Notes: generated from the letters alone by a model not told the origin. A stretch of 17,774 nt of DNA from Candidatus Hydrogenedens terephthalaticus JGI OTU-1 (GCA_000493945.1 AWNW01000020.1:1-17774), one strand, 5' to 3'; numbered from the stretch's first letter, positions 1 through 8,691 are shown. A program made the numbers and translations.

Positions 1-59
1 TTGTATAATAATTCGGGATATGGAAATAGGAATAGGAAAAGGGATATAATATTATATAA

Positions 60-87
60 ATTCCAATTTTTCTATAATTCTTGGAAT
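60..87. repeat. Short inverted repeat upstream of the acetate-CoA ligase gene
   Basis: ATTCCAA at 60-66 is matched by TTGGAAT at 81-87, giving a perfect 7-base inverted repeat around a 14-base AT-rich spacer that contains TATAAT (73-78). A second TATAAT lies at 45-50. Neither has a good -35 box, so no promoter can be fixed. The repeat could be an operator, a weak terminator stem of a gene left of the window, or chance in AT-rich DNA. Confidence 0.3.
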
Positions 88-153
88 GTCATTTTTGTTC
101 CCGACGAGCAAACAGAATAATAAAAATTATTTTTGATTTATTAGGGATTTTTT

Positions 154-2262
154 ATGCTTGAAACACTTATAAGACCTAAAAGTATTGCAGTGATCGGGGC
201 ATCGAGGACCCCGGGTAAAGTAGGATATTCTATATTAAACAATTTAATTTCGTCAGGTTTTGAAGGGAAGGTTATTCCGATAAATCCTTCCGCAGATGAG
301 ATTTTAGGTTTAAAATGTTACAAAACGCCTACAGATGCAGGTATTCCCATTGATTTCACTATTATTGTGGTTCCTAACAAATTGGTGAAATCGGCGTTGG
401 AAGAATCCTATCAGGCGGGAGCAAAATCTGTTTGTGTTATTACCGCAGGTTTTAAGGAGGTAGGTCCCGAAGGTGCTTTATTGGAGAAGGAAATTACGCA
501 GTACTGTAAAGAGCATCGGATGAGGTTGTTAGGTCCGAACTGTTTGGGGATAATTAACACAGAGAATAATATGAATGCTTCCTTTGCCACACAGATGCCC
601 CGAAAAGGTTCTATATCTGTAATTTCACAATCCGGTGCTTTATGCACAGCCATTCTGGACTGGTCTGTAGGGCGTGGAGTAGGTTTGGCTAAATTGATTA
701 GCATTGGCAATAAAGCAGATATATCCGAGATTGATTTGTTACAGATGTTAGGTGAAGATGAACAGACAAAGGTTATTGCTTGCTATTTAGAAAATATTGT
801 TCGTGGCGAAGAATTTATAAAAATAGCAGAACAAGTAGCATCTATAAAGCCCGTAGTTATTTTGAAAGTAGGGACAACACAAGCGGGTAGTCGAGCGGCT
901 TCATCGCATACGGGTAGTCTTGCAGGAGAAGATATTGCTTATGGAGCGGCATTTCGTAGAGCGGGGGTTATTCGTGCAGAGACTTTCGAATCCTTATTTG
1001 ACTACGCTTCTGCGTTAGCAATGCAACCTTTGCCTAAGGGGAATCGTGTTGCGGTAATAACAAATGCAGGTGGTCCGGGTATTATGGCGGCGGACGCCAT
1101 AGAAAACTCGGGTTTGCAGGTAAAACCGTTGCAAAGTGAAATATCCTCAGCACTAAAACAAAAATTACCCCCTGCAGCGAGTGTTGCCAATCCGATTGAT
1201 GTGTTAGGGGATGCTGACCCGGAACGCTATGCGATGGCTCTGAATGCGGCACTGGATGATGATACCATTGATTCGGTTATTGTTATATTAACGCCACAAG
1301 CCATGACCCAGCCTGCAGAAACAGCCAGAGCCGTTATTAAAAATTTAAGGGGAAACAAGCCGGTGTTAGCGGCGTTTATGGGTGGTGCAGATGTTATGCC
1401 AGCGCGAGATGAATTGGTTTTAGCGAATTTACCGGATTATCCATCACCGGAACGGGCGGTATATGCCTTGAAGGCAATGTGCGATTATTCCGCATGGAGA
1501 CGCAGACCTCCACGGGTTGTAATGCGTTTCCCTGTGAATCGTCGAAGGATAGAACGGATTATCCGTCGTCAAATGCGAGAAGGAAGTACCTTTATCAACG
1601 AGGTAGATGCCAAAGAGATTTTGCGGGCTTATGATTTTTATGTTCCACCTGGGGCATTGGCACGAACGGATGAGGAAGCGGTAACCGTTGCAGACCGAAT
1701 CGGCTATCCTGTGGCTATGAAAATCGTTTCGCCAGATATTATCCATAAGTCGGATATCGGTGGTGTCCGTCTGAATTTGTCCAATCCTTCTCAAGTGCGT
1801 GATGCTTTTGACTTGATGATGCTCCGTGTAACCCGAAAAATGCCGAACGCAAAAATTCTGGGTATCTATGTAGAAAAGATGGCAAAACAGGGTCGAGAGG
1901 TAATTTTAGGGATGCATCGTGATCCCCAATTCGGACCTATGTTGATGTTCGGATTGGGTGGTATTTTTGTAGAGGTGATGAAGGATGTGAGTTTTTACCT
2001 TGCCCCCATAACAGAAGAAGAAGCCTTACAGATGCTTGTAGGGACTCGTTCTTATGCCTTATTAAAAGGAACCCGTGGACAGTCTGCGGTAGATGTCCAT
2101 GCCATAGCACAGGCTCTGCAAAAGATGAGCCAGTTAGCTACGGAATTTCCGGGTATTCATGAAATTGATATTAACCCGTTTATTGTTGGCGAAGTAGGAA
2201 CTCCACCGACAGTAGCGGATGCCCGAATGATATTAGGAGGTCTTAATACAAGCCATGAATAA
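154..2262 (+). CDS. Acetate--CoA ligase (ADP-forming), fused alpha and beta subunits
   Basis: This 702-residue protein matches the single-chain NDP-forming acyl-CoA synthetases that interconvert acetyl-CoA, ADP and phosphate with acetate, CoA and ATP in the cytoplasm. The N-terminal CoA-binding Rossmann domain carries IGAS at 14-17. A succinyl-CoA-synthetase-like domain has SQSGA at 158-162. The phosphohistidine site is SSHTGS, with His252 the expected phosphorylated residue. The C-terminal ATP-grasp (beta) domain covers roughly 480-700, with AMKI at 521-524 and HKSD at 531-534. Length is normal for the fused form and all key motifs are present, so it should be a working ligase. A TTAGGGA-like ribosome site precedes the ATG. 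The last 8 bases overlap the next gene, so the two are probably translated together. Which acyl group it prefers (acetyl, propionyl or branched) cannot be read from the sequence. Confidence 0.9.
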   Translation: MLETLIRPKSIAVIGASRTPGKVGYSILNNLISSGFEGKVIPINPSADEILGLKCYKTPTDAGIPIDFTIIVVPNKLVKSALEESYQAGAKSVCVITAGFKEVGPEGALLEKEITQYCKEHRMRLLGPNCLGIINTENNMNASFATQMPRKGSISVISQSGALCTAILDWSVGRGVGLAKLISIGNKADISEIDLLQMLGEDEQTKVIACYLENIVRGEEFIKIAEQVASIKPVVILKVGTTQAGSRAASSHTGSLAGEDIAYGAAFRRAGVIRAETFESLFDYASALAMQPLPKGNRVAVITNAGGPGIMAADAIENSGLQVKPLQSEISSALKQKLPPAASVANPIDVLGDADPERYAMALNAALDDDTIDSVIVILTPQAMTQPAETARAVIKNLRGNKPVLAAFMGGADVMPARDELVLANLPDYPSPERAVYALKAMCDYSAWRRRPPRVVMRFPVNRRRIERIIRRQMREGSTFINEVDAKEILRAYDFYVPPGALARTDEEAVTVADRIGYPVAMKIVSPDIIHKSDIGGVRLNLSNPSQVRDAFDLMMLRVTRKMPNAKILGIYVEKMAKQGREVILGMHRDPQFGPMLMFGLGGIFVEVMKDVSFYLAPITEEEALQMLVGTRSYALLKGTRGQSAVDVHAIAQALQKMSQLATEFPGIHEIDINPFIVGEVGTPPTVADARMILGGLNTSHE

Positions 2263-4141
2263 TACATCAATAAACGAAATGAATTTTGACCTGAATTGGG
2301 AAGAAAAATATTCAGATATGGTCGTAACCCCTCAAGAGGCGGTGCTCCGCATTCAGCCGGGTTTCCGTGTTTTTATTGGCACAGGTTGTGCCCAACCTCA
2401 GCGATTGGTAGATGCGCTGGTTGCAAGGCACGCAGACCTGGCAGATATAGAAATTGTGCATTTGCTAACTTTGGGAGATGCTCCTTACGCACAGAAAGAC
2501 CTGATTAATCATTTTACAGTAAACAGTTTTTTCATTGCCCAGAATGTCCGCCATATTATTCAGGAAGGATTGGGTGGTTATACTCCCATATTTTTATCTG
2601 ATATTCCTCGTTTGTTTAAGACAGGACAATTACCCTTGGATGCGGCACTTATTCAGGTTTCTCCACCGGATGAAGACGGTATGTGCAGTTTAGGAATTTC
2701 CGTAGATATTGTGAAAAGTGCAGCAGAAAATTCACGACTGGTTATCGCGGAGGTAAACCCGCGAATGCCCAGAACGATGGGTGATTGTTTTATACATGTG
2801 CATGATATAGATTATCTCGTTCCTGTAGATACACCGCTAATTGAATTCCCCTTAGCCGAGCCAGATGATGTTACCCGTGAGATTGGGCAATACATTGCAG
2901 GTTTAATAGAAGATGGAGCAACTCTGGAATTGGGGATAGGTCGTATTCCACAAGCAGTGCTTGAGTTTTTGGGCGATAAGAAGGATTTGGGCATACACAC
3001 CGAAATGTTAACGGATTCGATTATAGAACCGATAGAAAAAGGGATTATTAATGGCAAACGAAAGACATTAGACCGCGGTAAAATCGTTGCCAGTTTTGCT
3101 ATGGGGACAAAGCGGCTTTATGAATATTTAAATAATAATCCTAATTTTTCATTCTATCCGACGGAGTATGTGAACGACCCGTTTATTATTTCTCAGCAAA
3201 ACAAGATGGTGGCTATTAATGTTGCTCTGGAAGTAGATTTAACAGGGCAGGTGTGTGCTGATTCCATGGGGTCTAAATTTTACTCCGGTATTGGTGGGCA
3301 GGTTGATTTTAATCGTGGAGCGGCTCGTTCTAATGGAGGTAAAGCCATTATTGCCTTGCCATCTACCGCACACAACGGAGAGGTGTCGCGAATTGTTTGT
3401 CATTTAAGCGAAGGCGCAGGGGTTGTAACGACCCGAGGCGATGTCCATTATGTTATCACGGAATATGGTGTAGCCTATCTCCATGGGAAAAATGTTCAGG
3501 AACGCGCGCTGGCTCTTATTAGTATTGCTCATCCAAAATTCCGTGAAAAATTGCTGATGGAAGCAATAGAATCAAAATACATTCGTCCTGAACTTACAGA
3601 CTTTAAGAATAAGATTGTAATAGGTCCGAGGGACATCCGCACTACCTATATTTGTGATGATGGAACTTCTGTAACGATTCGTGCCATACATCCAACCGAT
3701 GAACCGCGTATCCGCGAATTGTTCTACTCCTTATCGCAGGAATCTTTATACAAACGGTTTATGAGCCGTATGAAATGGGTTCCTCGTAAGCAAGTTCAGG
3801 AATTTGTGTATATTGACCATCGTAATGAAGTATCTATCGTAGCAACGGTTCCTGACCCGGATGGAGAAGAAATCGTAGCGATGGGTGGTTATTATTTAAA
3901 TCCGAAAACGAATCGTGCAGAGGTAGCCTTTGTAGTGCAGGATGAATGGCAGAATCGGGGGATTGGGTCATTCCTTTTCCGTCATTTAATCAATATAGCC
4001 CGTCGCAATGGTATCGCAGGGTTTACCGCTGAAGTGCTGCGAGAGAACAAGCCCATGCAGGCGGTGTTTGAACGGAGTGGTCTGAAAGTAGAATCGCAAC
4101 TCCATGAAGGAGTTTACAGTTATATCATGAATTTTGAATAA
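2255..4141 (+). CDS. Acetyl-CoA hydrolase/CoA-transferase fused to a GNAT acetyltransferase domain
   Basis: This 628-residue fusion has two parts. Residues about 15-435 are a family I CoA-transferase/acetyl-CoA hydrolase: the HTEM motif at 248-251 holds Glu250, the likely catalytic glutamate, and the C-terminal signature ITEYGVAYL is followed by an ERALALI..AHP stretch. Residues about 470-625 are a GNAT domain, with the acetyl-CoA pyrophosphate loop QNRGIG at 566-571. The same two-domain architecture is known in databases as a bifunctional family. The first half should move CoA between acetate and another acid or hydrolyse acetyl-CoA. The GNAT half may acetylate a protein lysine or a small amine, but its target is unknown. 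AGGAGG at 2235-2240 lies inside the upstream gene, and the start codon overlaps that gene by 8 bases. An AT-rich inverted repeat straddles the stop codon. Confidence 0.88.
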   Translation: MNNTSINEMNFDLNWEEKYSDMVVTPQEAVLRIQPGFRVFIGTGCAQPQRLVDALVARHADLADIEIVHLLTLGDAPYAQKDLINHFTVNSFFIAQNVRHIIQEGLGGYTPIFLSDIPRLFKTGQLPLDAALIQVSPPDEDGMCSLGISVDIVKSAAENSRLVIAEVNPRMPRTMGDCFIHVHDIDYLVPVDTPLIEFPLAEPDDVTREIGQYIAGLIEDGATLELGIGRIPQAVLEFLGDKKDLGIHTEMLTDSIIEPIEKGIINGKRKTLDRGKIVASFAMGTKRLYEYLNNNPNFSFYPTEYVNDPFIISQQNKMVAINVALEVDLTGQVCADSMGSKFYSGIGGQVDFNRGAARSNGGKAIIALPSTAHNGEVSRIVCHLSEGAGVVTTRGDVHYVITEYGVAYLHGKNVQERALALISIAHPKFREKLLMEAIESKYIRPELTDFKNKIVIGPRDIRTTYICDDGTSVTIRAIHPTDEPRIRELFYSLSQESLYKRFMSRMKWVPRKQVQEFVYIDHRNEVSIVATVPDPDGEEIVAMGGYYLNPKTNRAEVAFVVQDEWQNRGIGSFLFRHLINIARRNGIAGFTAEVLRENKPMQAVFERSGLKVESQLHEGVYSYIMNFE

Positions 4142-4161
4142 TATAGAATATATTATTTCAA
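4134..4161 (+). repeat. AT-rich inverted repeat across the stop codon of the hydrolase/GNAT gene
   Basis: The left arm at 4134-4145 and right arm at 4149-4161 pair through nine consecutive A/T pairs around a GAA loop, then after a one-base bulge through three more (TTG with CAA). The TAA stop (4139-4141) lies in the left arm. No T-run follows, so it does not look like a normal intrinsic terminator. It may be an mRNA 3'-end structure, an attenuator before glyA, or chance. Confidence 0.3.
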
Positions 4162-4195
4162 TATACATGCAATTTCTTTATTTAAGGAGCCGTTC

Positions 4196-5728
4196 ATGAT
4201 ACATCCATCTATTATTGAATATATTGGTTCTACTCCGCCGGATAAATTGGATTCAGGATTTTTAGGTTACTTGTGTAATTTGGCAGAAGTGGCTAAAGTA
4301 TCACCGCAGGTATCCGCAGGGATAGTGCAAGAGTTGGTAGACCAGCGAAGCAACTTAAAATTGATTGCCAGTGAAAACTATTGTTCCTTGTCAACCCAAT
4401 TTGCCATGGCAAATTTGTTAACCGATAAATATGCGGAAGGAATACCCTATCAACGGTTTTATGAGGGTTGTGGCAATGTAGATATAATTGAGGCGGTTGC
4501 TTGTGAACAAGCGAAAAAACTTTTTAATGCAGAGCATGCTTATGTCCAGCCTCACAGTGGTGCCGATGCAAATTTGGTTGCTTATTGGGCAATATTGTCT
4601 GCACGGATTGAAGCACCAGAATTGGAACAATTGGATATAAAAGACCCCTCGAAAGTTACACAGGAACAATGGCAAAAAATTCGTGAAAAGATGGGTAACC
4701 AAAAATTATTAGGGATGGATTATTATTCCGGTGGACACCTCACCCATGGTTACCGTCGAAATATTTCAGGAAAGATGTTCGATGCTTATTCTTATACAGT
4801 CCGTCGAGATACCGGACTTCTGGATTATACAGAAATAGAGGAAATGGCAAAAGAAATAAAACCGCTTATCTTACTGGCGGGTTATAGTGCCTATCCGCGT
4901 AAAATTAATTTTGCATGCTTACGAGAAATTGCAGATAAAGTGGGTGCAGTGCTAATGGTGGATATGGCTCATTTTGCGGGACTGGTGGCAGGCAAGGTTT
5001 TCCAAGGTGAATATGACCCGGTGGCACATGCACATATTGTTACATCTACCACCCATAAAACGCTGCGTGGTCCCAGAGGTGGAATTGTGCTTTGTAAGAA
5101 GGAATTTGCTGAATTCGTAGATAAAGGTTGCCCATTAGTTTTAGGAGGTCCCTTACCCCATGTGCTTTCTGCCAAAGCAGTTGCTTTTACAGAGGCAAAC
5201 CGTCCCGAGTTTTGCGATTATGCACGACAGATTGTTCGCAATGCTCAAATACTTGCGGAATCTCTGAAAAACGAGGGATTAGTTGTTGCTACGGGTGGAA
5301 CCGATAATCATTTAATGTTATTAAATGTTCAGGAAAGTCACGGTTTAACAGGCAGACAAGCCGCAGGGGCTTTAAGAGCCTGTGGAATTACGCTAAACTT
5401 CAATTCCTTACCCTTTGACCCTAATGGACCTTTAATCACAAGTGGACTTCGATTGGGAACTCCTGCGATAACTACTTTAGGTATGGGTGGAATAGAAATG
5501 AAGGAAATAGCATCTATCATTAAAGATGTTTTAGATGCGACAAAGCCAGAAATTCTGAGTGAAGGACCCAATGCCGGGAAACCGTCTAAGAGGAATTTTG
5601 TATTAGATGCCTCTGTACAGAAAAAACAAAAAGCAAGGGTGTTGGAATTACTACAACAGTATCCTGTGTATCCAAATCTGGATTTAGACCTTATTAAGAA
5701 GTATTTTCTGCCACAGGAATCCAAATAA
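4196..5728 (+). CDS. glyA: Serine hydroxymethyltransferase, long form
   Basis: This PLP enzyme interconverts serine plus tetrahydrofolate with glycine plus 5,10-methylene-tetrahydrofolate, the main one-carbon entry point. LIASEN at 56-61, the GGHLTHG motif at 179-185, DMAHFAG with Asp256 and His259, and the PLP lysine Lys288 in TSTTHKT are all present, so it should be active. At 510 residues it is clearly longer than the usual 410-430. It has about 45 extra N-terminal residues, an insertion at roughly 136-170 between the HSGADAN segment and LLGMD, and an extended C-terminus. This layout matches the long SHMT subfamily known from chlamydiae and spirochaetes. AAGGAG at 4184-4189 sits 6 bases before the ATG. 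It lies 54 bases after the CoA-enzyme pair and may be read with it. Confidence 0.94.
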   Translation: MIHPSIIEYIGSTPPDKLDSGFLGYLCNLAEVAKVSPQVSAGIVQELVDQRSNLKLIASENYCSLSTQFAMANLLTDKYAEGIPYQRFYEGCGNVDIIEAVACEQAKKLFNAEHAYVQPHSGADANLVAYWAILSARIEAPELEQLDIKDPSKVTQEQWQKIREKMGNQKLLGMDYYSGGHLTHGYRRNISGKMFDAYSYTVRRDTGLLDYTEIEEMAKEIKPLILLAGYSAYPRKINFACLREIADKVGAVLMVDMAHFAGLVAGKVFQGEYDPVAHAHIVTSTTHKTLRGPRGGIVLCKKEFAEFVDKGCPLVLGGPLPHVLSAKAVAFTEANRPEFCDYARQIVRNAQILAESLKNEGLVVATGGTDNHLMLLNVQESHGLTGRQAAGALRACGITLNFNSLPFDPNGPLITSGLRLGTPAITTLGMGGIEMKEIASIIKDVLDATKPEILSEGPNAGKPSKRNFVLDASVQKKQKARVLELLQQYPVYPNLDLDLIKKYFLPQESK

Positions 5729-5813
5729 TCTATATGGACAAGTAATTTGTAGGAAGAGCAACGATTATTAATAATGATTTTTCGTACAACATAAAAGATG
5801 AAGGAAAGGTATT

Positions 5814-6422
5814 GTGGAAGAAGTTGTAAAAGCAACCAATATTACATGGCATCAAGGCGATATTAAGAGGGAAGACCGTGAAAGGGCAAATGGACATCAG
5901 GGAGCCGTAATCTGGTTTACAGGGCTTTCTGCTTCGGGAAAATCAACCCTTGCTCATGCTCTGGAAAATGCACTATTTGAGAAGGGATGTAAAACCTATG
6001 TTTTAGATGGTGATAATATACGACATGGCTTAAATAAAGATTTGGGTTTTTCCCCTCAGGACAGAGAAGAAAATATTCGTCGTATTGGTGAAGTAGCCAA
6101 ATTATTTGCCGATGCTGGGCTTATTGTGCTAACAGCATTTATTTCTCCCTATCGTAGTGACCGTGAAAAGGCTCGTAAACTGAACCCCAAAAATTTTATC
6201 GAAGTTTATGTCAAGTGTGATATTGATATATGCGAACAGCGAGATCCCAAAGGTCTCTATAAAAAAGCCAAAGCAGGTGAAATCCCGGAGTTCACAGGTA
6301 TATCAGCCCCGTATGAAGAACCTGAAAATCCAGAGATTGTAATTGATACAGGACAATGTAGTGTAGAACAGGCAGTTAACTTTTTACTTACATATCTCAA
6401 CCAACAGGGTATAATTTCATAG
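5814..6422 (+). CDS. cysC: Adenylylsulfate (APS) kinase
   Basis: This 202-residue protein phosphorylates adenosine 5'-phosphosulfate at the 3' position to PAPS, using ATP. It has the Walker A loop GLSASGKST at 37-45, a DGDNIRHGLN segment and an ISPYRSDRE segment, all standard for stand-alone APS kinases. Length is normal. The start is GTG, chosen because AAGGAAAGG (5801-5809) is just upstream and no in-frame ATG fits the conserved N-terminus. No ATP sulfurylase, CysDN or PAPS reductase is in the window, so PAPS could feed either sulfate assimilation or sulfotransferases. It lies 85 bases downstream of glyA and ends 16 bases from the convergent relA/spoT gene. Confidence 0.93.
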   Translation: MEEVVKATNITWHQGDIKREDRERANGHQGAVIWFTGLSASGKSTLAHALENALFEKGCKTYVLDGDNIRHGLNKDLGFSPQDREENIRRIGEVAKLFADAGLIVLTAFISPYRSDREKARKLNPKNFIEVYVKCDIDICEQRDPKGLYKKAKAGEIPEFTGISAPYEEPENPEIVIDTGQCSVEQAVNFLLTYLNQQGIIS

Positions 6423-6451
6423 TAAAAGTTAATTTACTTTATTTTGTTTTT
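6421..6451 (+). terminator. Weak candidate terminator between cysC and relA/spoT
   Basis: AGTAAA (6421-6426) and TTTACT (6433-6438) form a 6-base stem with a 6-base loop, starting inside the cysC stop codon. A T-rich stretch (6438-6451, interrupted by one A and one G) follows on the plus strand. The stem is mostly A/T pairs, so it would be weak. The minus strand has no T-run, so it would serve cysC only. Confidence 0.35.
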
Positions 6452-8550
6452 CGGTGGACTTCTAAGACGCCGTCAATAGATCGAATGGAACGCATAAGCA
6501 AATCAAAGGACTTCGGATTTCCGGATAGAACAGATTTTTGGGTAAATTCAAATTTGATCAAGCCTTTGCGTAAAAATTTGTAGTGAGCAGAGATTACCGG
6601 CACTTTATTATCTATTAATAATGAAGTTAATTCCTGAATAACGGTAGATGAGGGACGGGCTAATACCTGCACAGTAATTTGAGCCATGTTATCAATTTCC
6701 CATCGGGCTTTATGTATTCGTGAAGGGTCGCGATAGGCACTGTTAAATATCTTACAGTCCTTTTTGTGAACGGTAATAATCCCTTTTAATGTAGAATAAC
6801 CGACTACATCATCACCGGGGAGAGGATTGCAACATCGGCTGAAATGAACAGTGATATTCTTTTGTCCATCAATACGGATGCTTAAATTTCTTTCCTTCTC
6901 AAATTCTTTATTATCGCCGAGGTATTCGATTTTTGTTAATGCTGAGAGGTCAGGAAGCATAGAATTGCCCGTATTAATATTACCGGGACGGTCATCTTTT
7001 TTCTCTTCTTTTCGAGGGGGTGTTTCCTCTTTTCCTTCTTCTTCCTCCTTGGGTAAAATCCCCTTTTCACGAAGGTGATGCCGAATCTTATTTCGAGCTT
7101 TTCCGATGGTAATGATTTTTAGCCAGTCCAGATGGGGTTCTTGTTTTGGAGAGGTTAGAATTTCGACACGATCGCCTGTATTAAGTCGGGTTGTGATAGG
7201 AACATATTTATCATTTACACGGGCTCCAATACAATGGTGACCTATTTCAGTATGAATTGTATATGCGAAGTCCAGCACAGTTGCATTTGCAGGCAGTTCG
7301 AAAACATCCCCTTTGGGTGTATATACATAAATTTCCGATATTTTCAGGTCATCTTGAATATCCTGTGCTGTGATTGTAGAGCCACCGGGAGCAGATAGTT
7401 CTGAAACCATAGAACGAAGCCATTCAATCCGTTTCTGCATAAGAGAATCATCTATTACACCACCTTCTTTATAAAACCAGTGAGCCGCAATACCGAATTC
7501 CGCTTCCTGATCCATTTCTTCTGTTCGGATTTGTATTTCCAGAGGATATTTTTTAGGTATAAAAACAGTAGTATGTAAAGCACGATAACCATTACTTCGC
7601 GGTTTGCGAATATTATCACGGAACCGCTCCGGTATTAGATTTCCCAAGCGATGGGCTATGTCCAATACACGGTAACACTCTTCAACGGTATTATCAACAA
7701 TCCGTATTGCATAAAGGTCCATAATCCGTTCTAACGGAATTTGCTGCCTTTGCATTTTTAAATAGATACTATATAAATGCTTGGGTCTCCCTAAAATCCG
7801 AGCCTGAATGCCAATGTTTTGCAGTTCATTTTTGAGATAGGCAATGATATTTGTGATTTCATTTTCGCGTTCATCTTTTTTTCTTGCAATACGAGAGGCA
7901 AGGCATTTGTATTCTGTAGGAAGCAGGACCTTAAAAGCGAGGTCTTCCAATTCCATTTTCCAGCGATAAATTCCTAAACGGTGGGCAATAGGTGCATATA
8001 TATTTAGCGTTTCACGAGAGATCCGCTCTTGCGATTCCTGCGGAAGATATTTAATGGTTCTCATATTATGAAGGCGGTCTGCTAATTTTACCAGTAAGGC
8101 ACGGACATCTTTAACGCCGATAAGGAAAAGTTTACGAAGGGTTTCCAATTTTCGCAGGTCTTCATTTTCTTTCACAGTTGCCTTCATTTGTTGTTTTGAT
8201 ACTTTAGTAACCCCTTCGACAATCTGAAGAACGACTTTCCCTACTTCTTTTTCGAGAAGCTCACGGGAGACCTGTTTATCTTCTATAACATCGTGCAAGA
8301 GTCCTGCCATAATAGTCATGGGATCAAGTTTAATTTCTGCCAGCAATCGCGCTACTTCTATAGGATGAATAATATAAGGTTCACCGGAAGCCCGCTCCTG
8401 TCCCTGATGTGCCCATACTGCCAACTCGAACGCTTTTCGAACCTGAACAATACCTTCCGCACTTACCCCGTTGCTATGCAAAAGTTGCACCAGTTGAAGA
8501 AATTGTCGTTCTATTTCTATCGGTATGATAAACGACCTGCTCTCAATCAT
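6439..8550 (-). CDS. Bifunctional (p)ppGpp synthetase/hydrolase, RelA/SpoT family
   Basis: This 703-residue stringent-response enzyme makes and degrades (p)ppGpp. The N-terminal HD hydrolase domain (about 40-165) keeps His62, the His86-Asp87 pair in LLHDVIED, and ADRLHNM, so hydrolysis should work. The synthetase domain (about 240-360) has RFRD at 309-312, SNGYRALHTT and EIQIRT at 338-343. RFRD is the basic version of the RxKD motif typical of bifunctional Rel/SpoT rather than the acidic EXDD of RelA. A TGS domain (about 405-470) follows, then a charged low-complexity linker (about 499-525), a Cys-containing RIS/zinc-finger-like segment (Cys573, Cys574, Cys599) and a C-terminal ACT domain (about 623-703). 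AAAGGA precedes the ATG, and a strong extended -10 promoter lies just upstream. It is the only gene in its transcript. Confidence 0.94.
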   Translation of the reverse strand: MIESRSFIIPIEIERQFLQLVQLLHSNGVSAEGIVQVRKAFELAVWAHQGQERASGEPYIIHPIEVARLLAEIKLDPMTIMAGLLHDVIEDKQVSRELLEKEVGKVVLQIVEGVTKVSKQQMKATVKENEDLRKLETLRKLFLIGVKDVRALLVKLADRLHNMRTIKYLPQESQERISRETLNIYAPIAHRLGIYRWKMELEDLAFKVLLPTEYKCLASRIARKKDERENEITNIIAYLKNELQNIGIQARILGRPKHLYSIYLKMQRQQIPLERIMDLYAIRIVDNTVEECYRVLDIAHRLGNLIPERFRDNIRKPRSNGYRALHTTVFIPKKYPLEIQIRTEEMDQEAEFGIAAHWFYKEGGVIDDSLMQKRIEWLRSMVSELSAPGGSTITAQDIQDDLKISEIYVYTPKGDVFELPANATVLDFAYTIHTEIGHHCIGARVNDKYVPITTRLNTGDRVEILTSPKQEPHLDWLKIITIGKARNKIRHHLREKGILPKEEEEGKEETPPRKEEKKDDRPGNINTGNSMLPDLSALTKIEYLGDNKEFEKERNLSIRIDGQKNITVHFSRCCNPLPGDDVVGYSTLKGIITVHKKDCKIFNSAYRDPSRIHKARWEIDNMAQITVQVLARPSSTVIQELTSLLIDNKVPVISAHYKFLRKGLIKFEFTQKSVLSGNPKSFDLLMRSIRSIDGVLEVHRKTK

Positions 8551-8568
8551 ATCAATCCTTTACTATTT

Positions 8569-8577
8569 ATTATATCA
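8569..8577 (-). promoter_or_regulatory. Extended -10 promoter of relA/spoT
   Basis: On the minus strand the sequence reads TGATATAAT, a perfect extended -10 (TGnTATAAT), ending 18 bases before the start codon. There is no good -35 hexamer at 16-18 bases, which fits an extended -10 promoter. The predicted leader is very short. Eighteen bases around it (8566-8583) are identical to those at the rpsF promoter. Confidence 0.65.
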
Positions 8578-8691
8578 AAAACAAAAAATGGTAAGGTCTT
8601 TATTCGGAACTTATATAATTTTACTGATTTATTTTTAAGAAAAAATGGGCAGTTAGGAACAAGAGGATAGAATGTATTCGGAAGGATTGTG

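Noticed and set aside
4142..4195. Glycine or folate riboswitch before glyA
   Set aside because: The gap is only 54 bases, AT-rich, and shows none of the conserved riboswitch cores.
5338..5835. 165-codon minus-strand open frame opposite glyA
   Set aside because: It lies antisense to the well-conserved C-terminal half of SHMT and has no family resemblance.
8293..8670. 125-codon plus-strand open frame across the relA/spoT start
   Set aside because: It is antisense to the HD domain and crosses the relA/spoT promoter; no recognisable motif.
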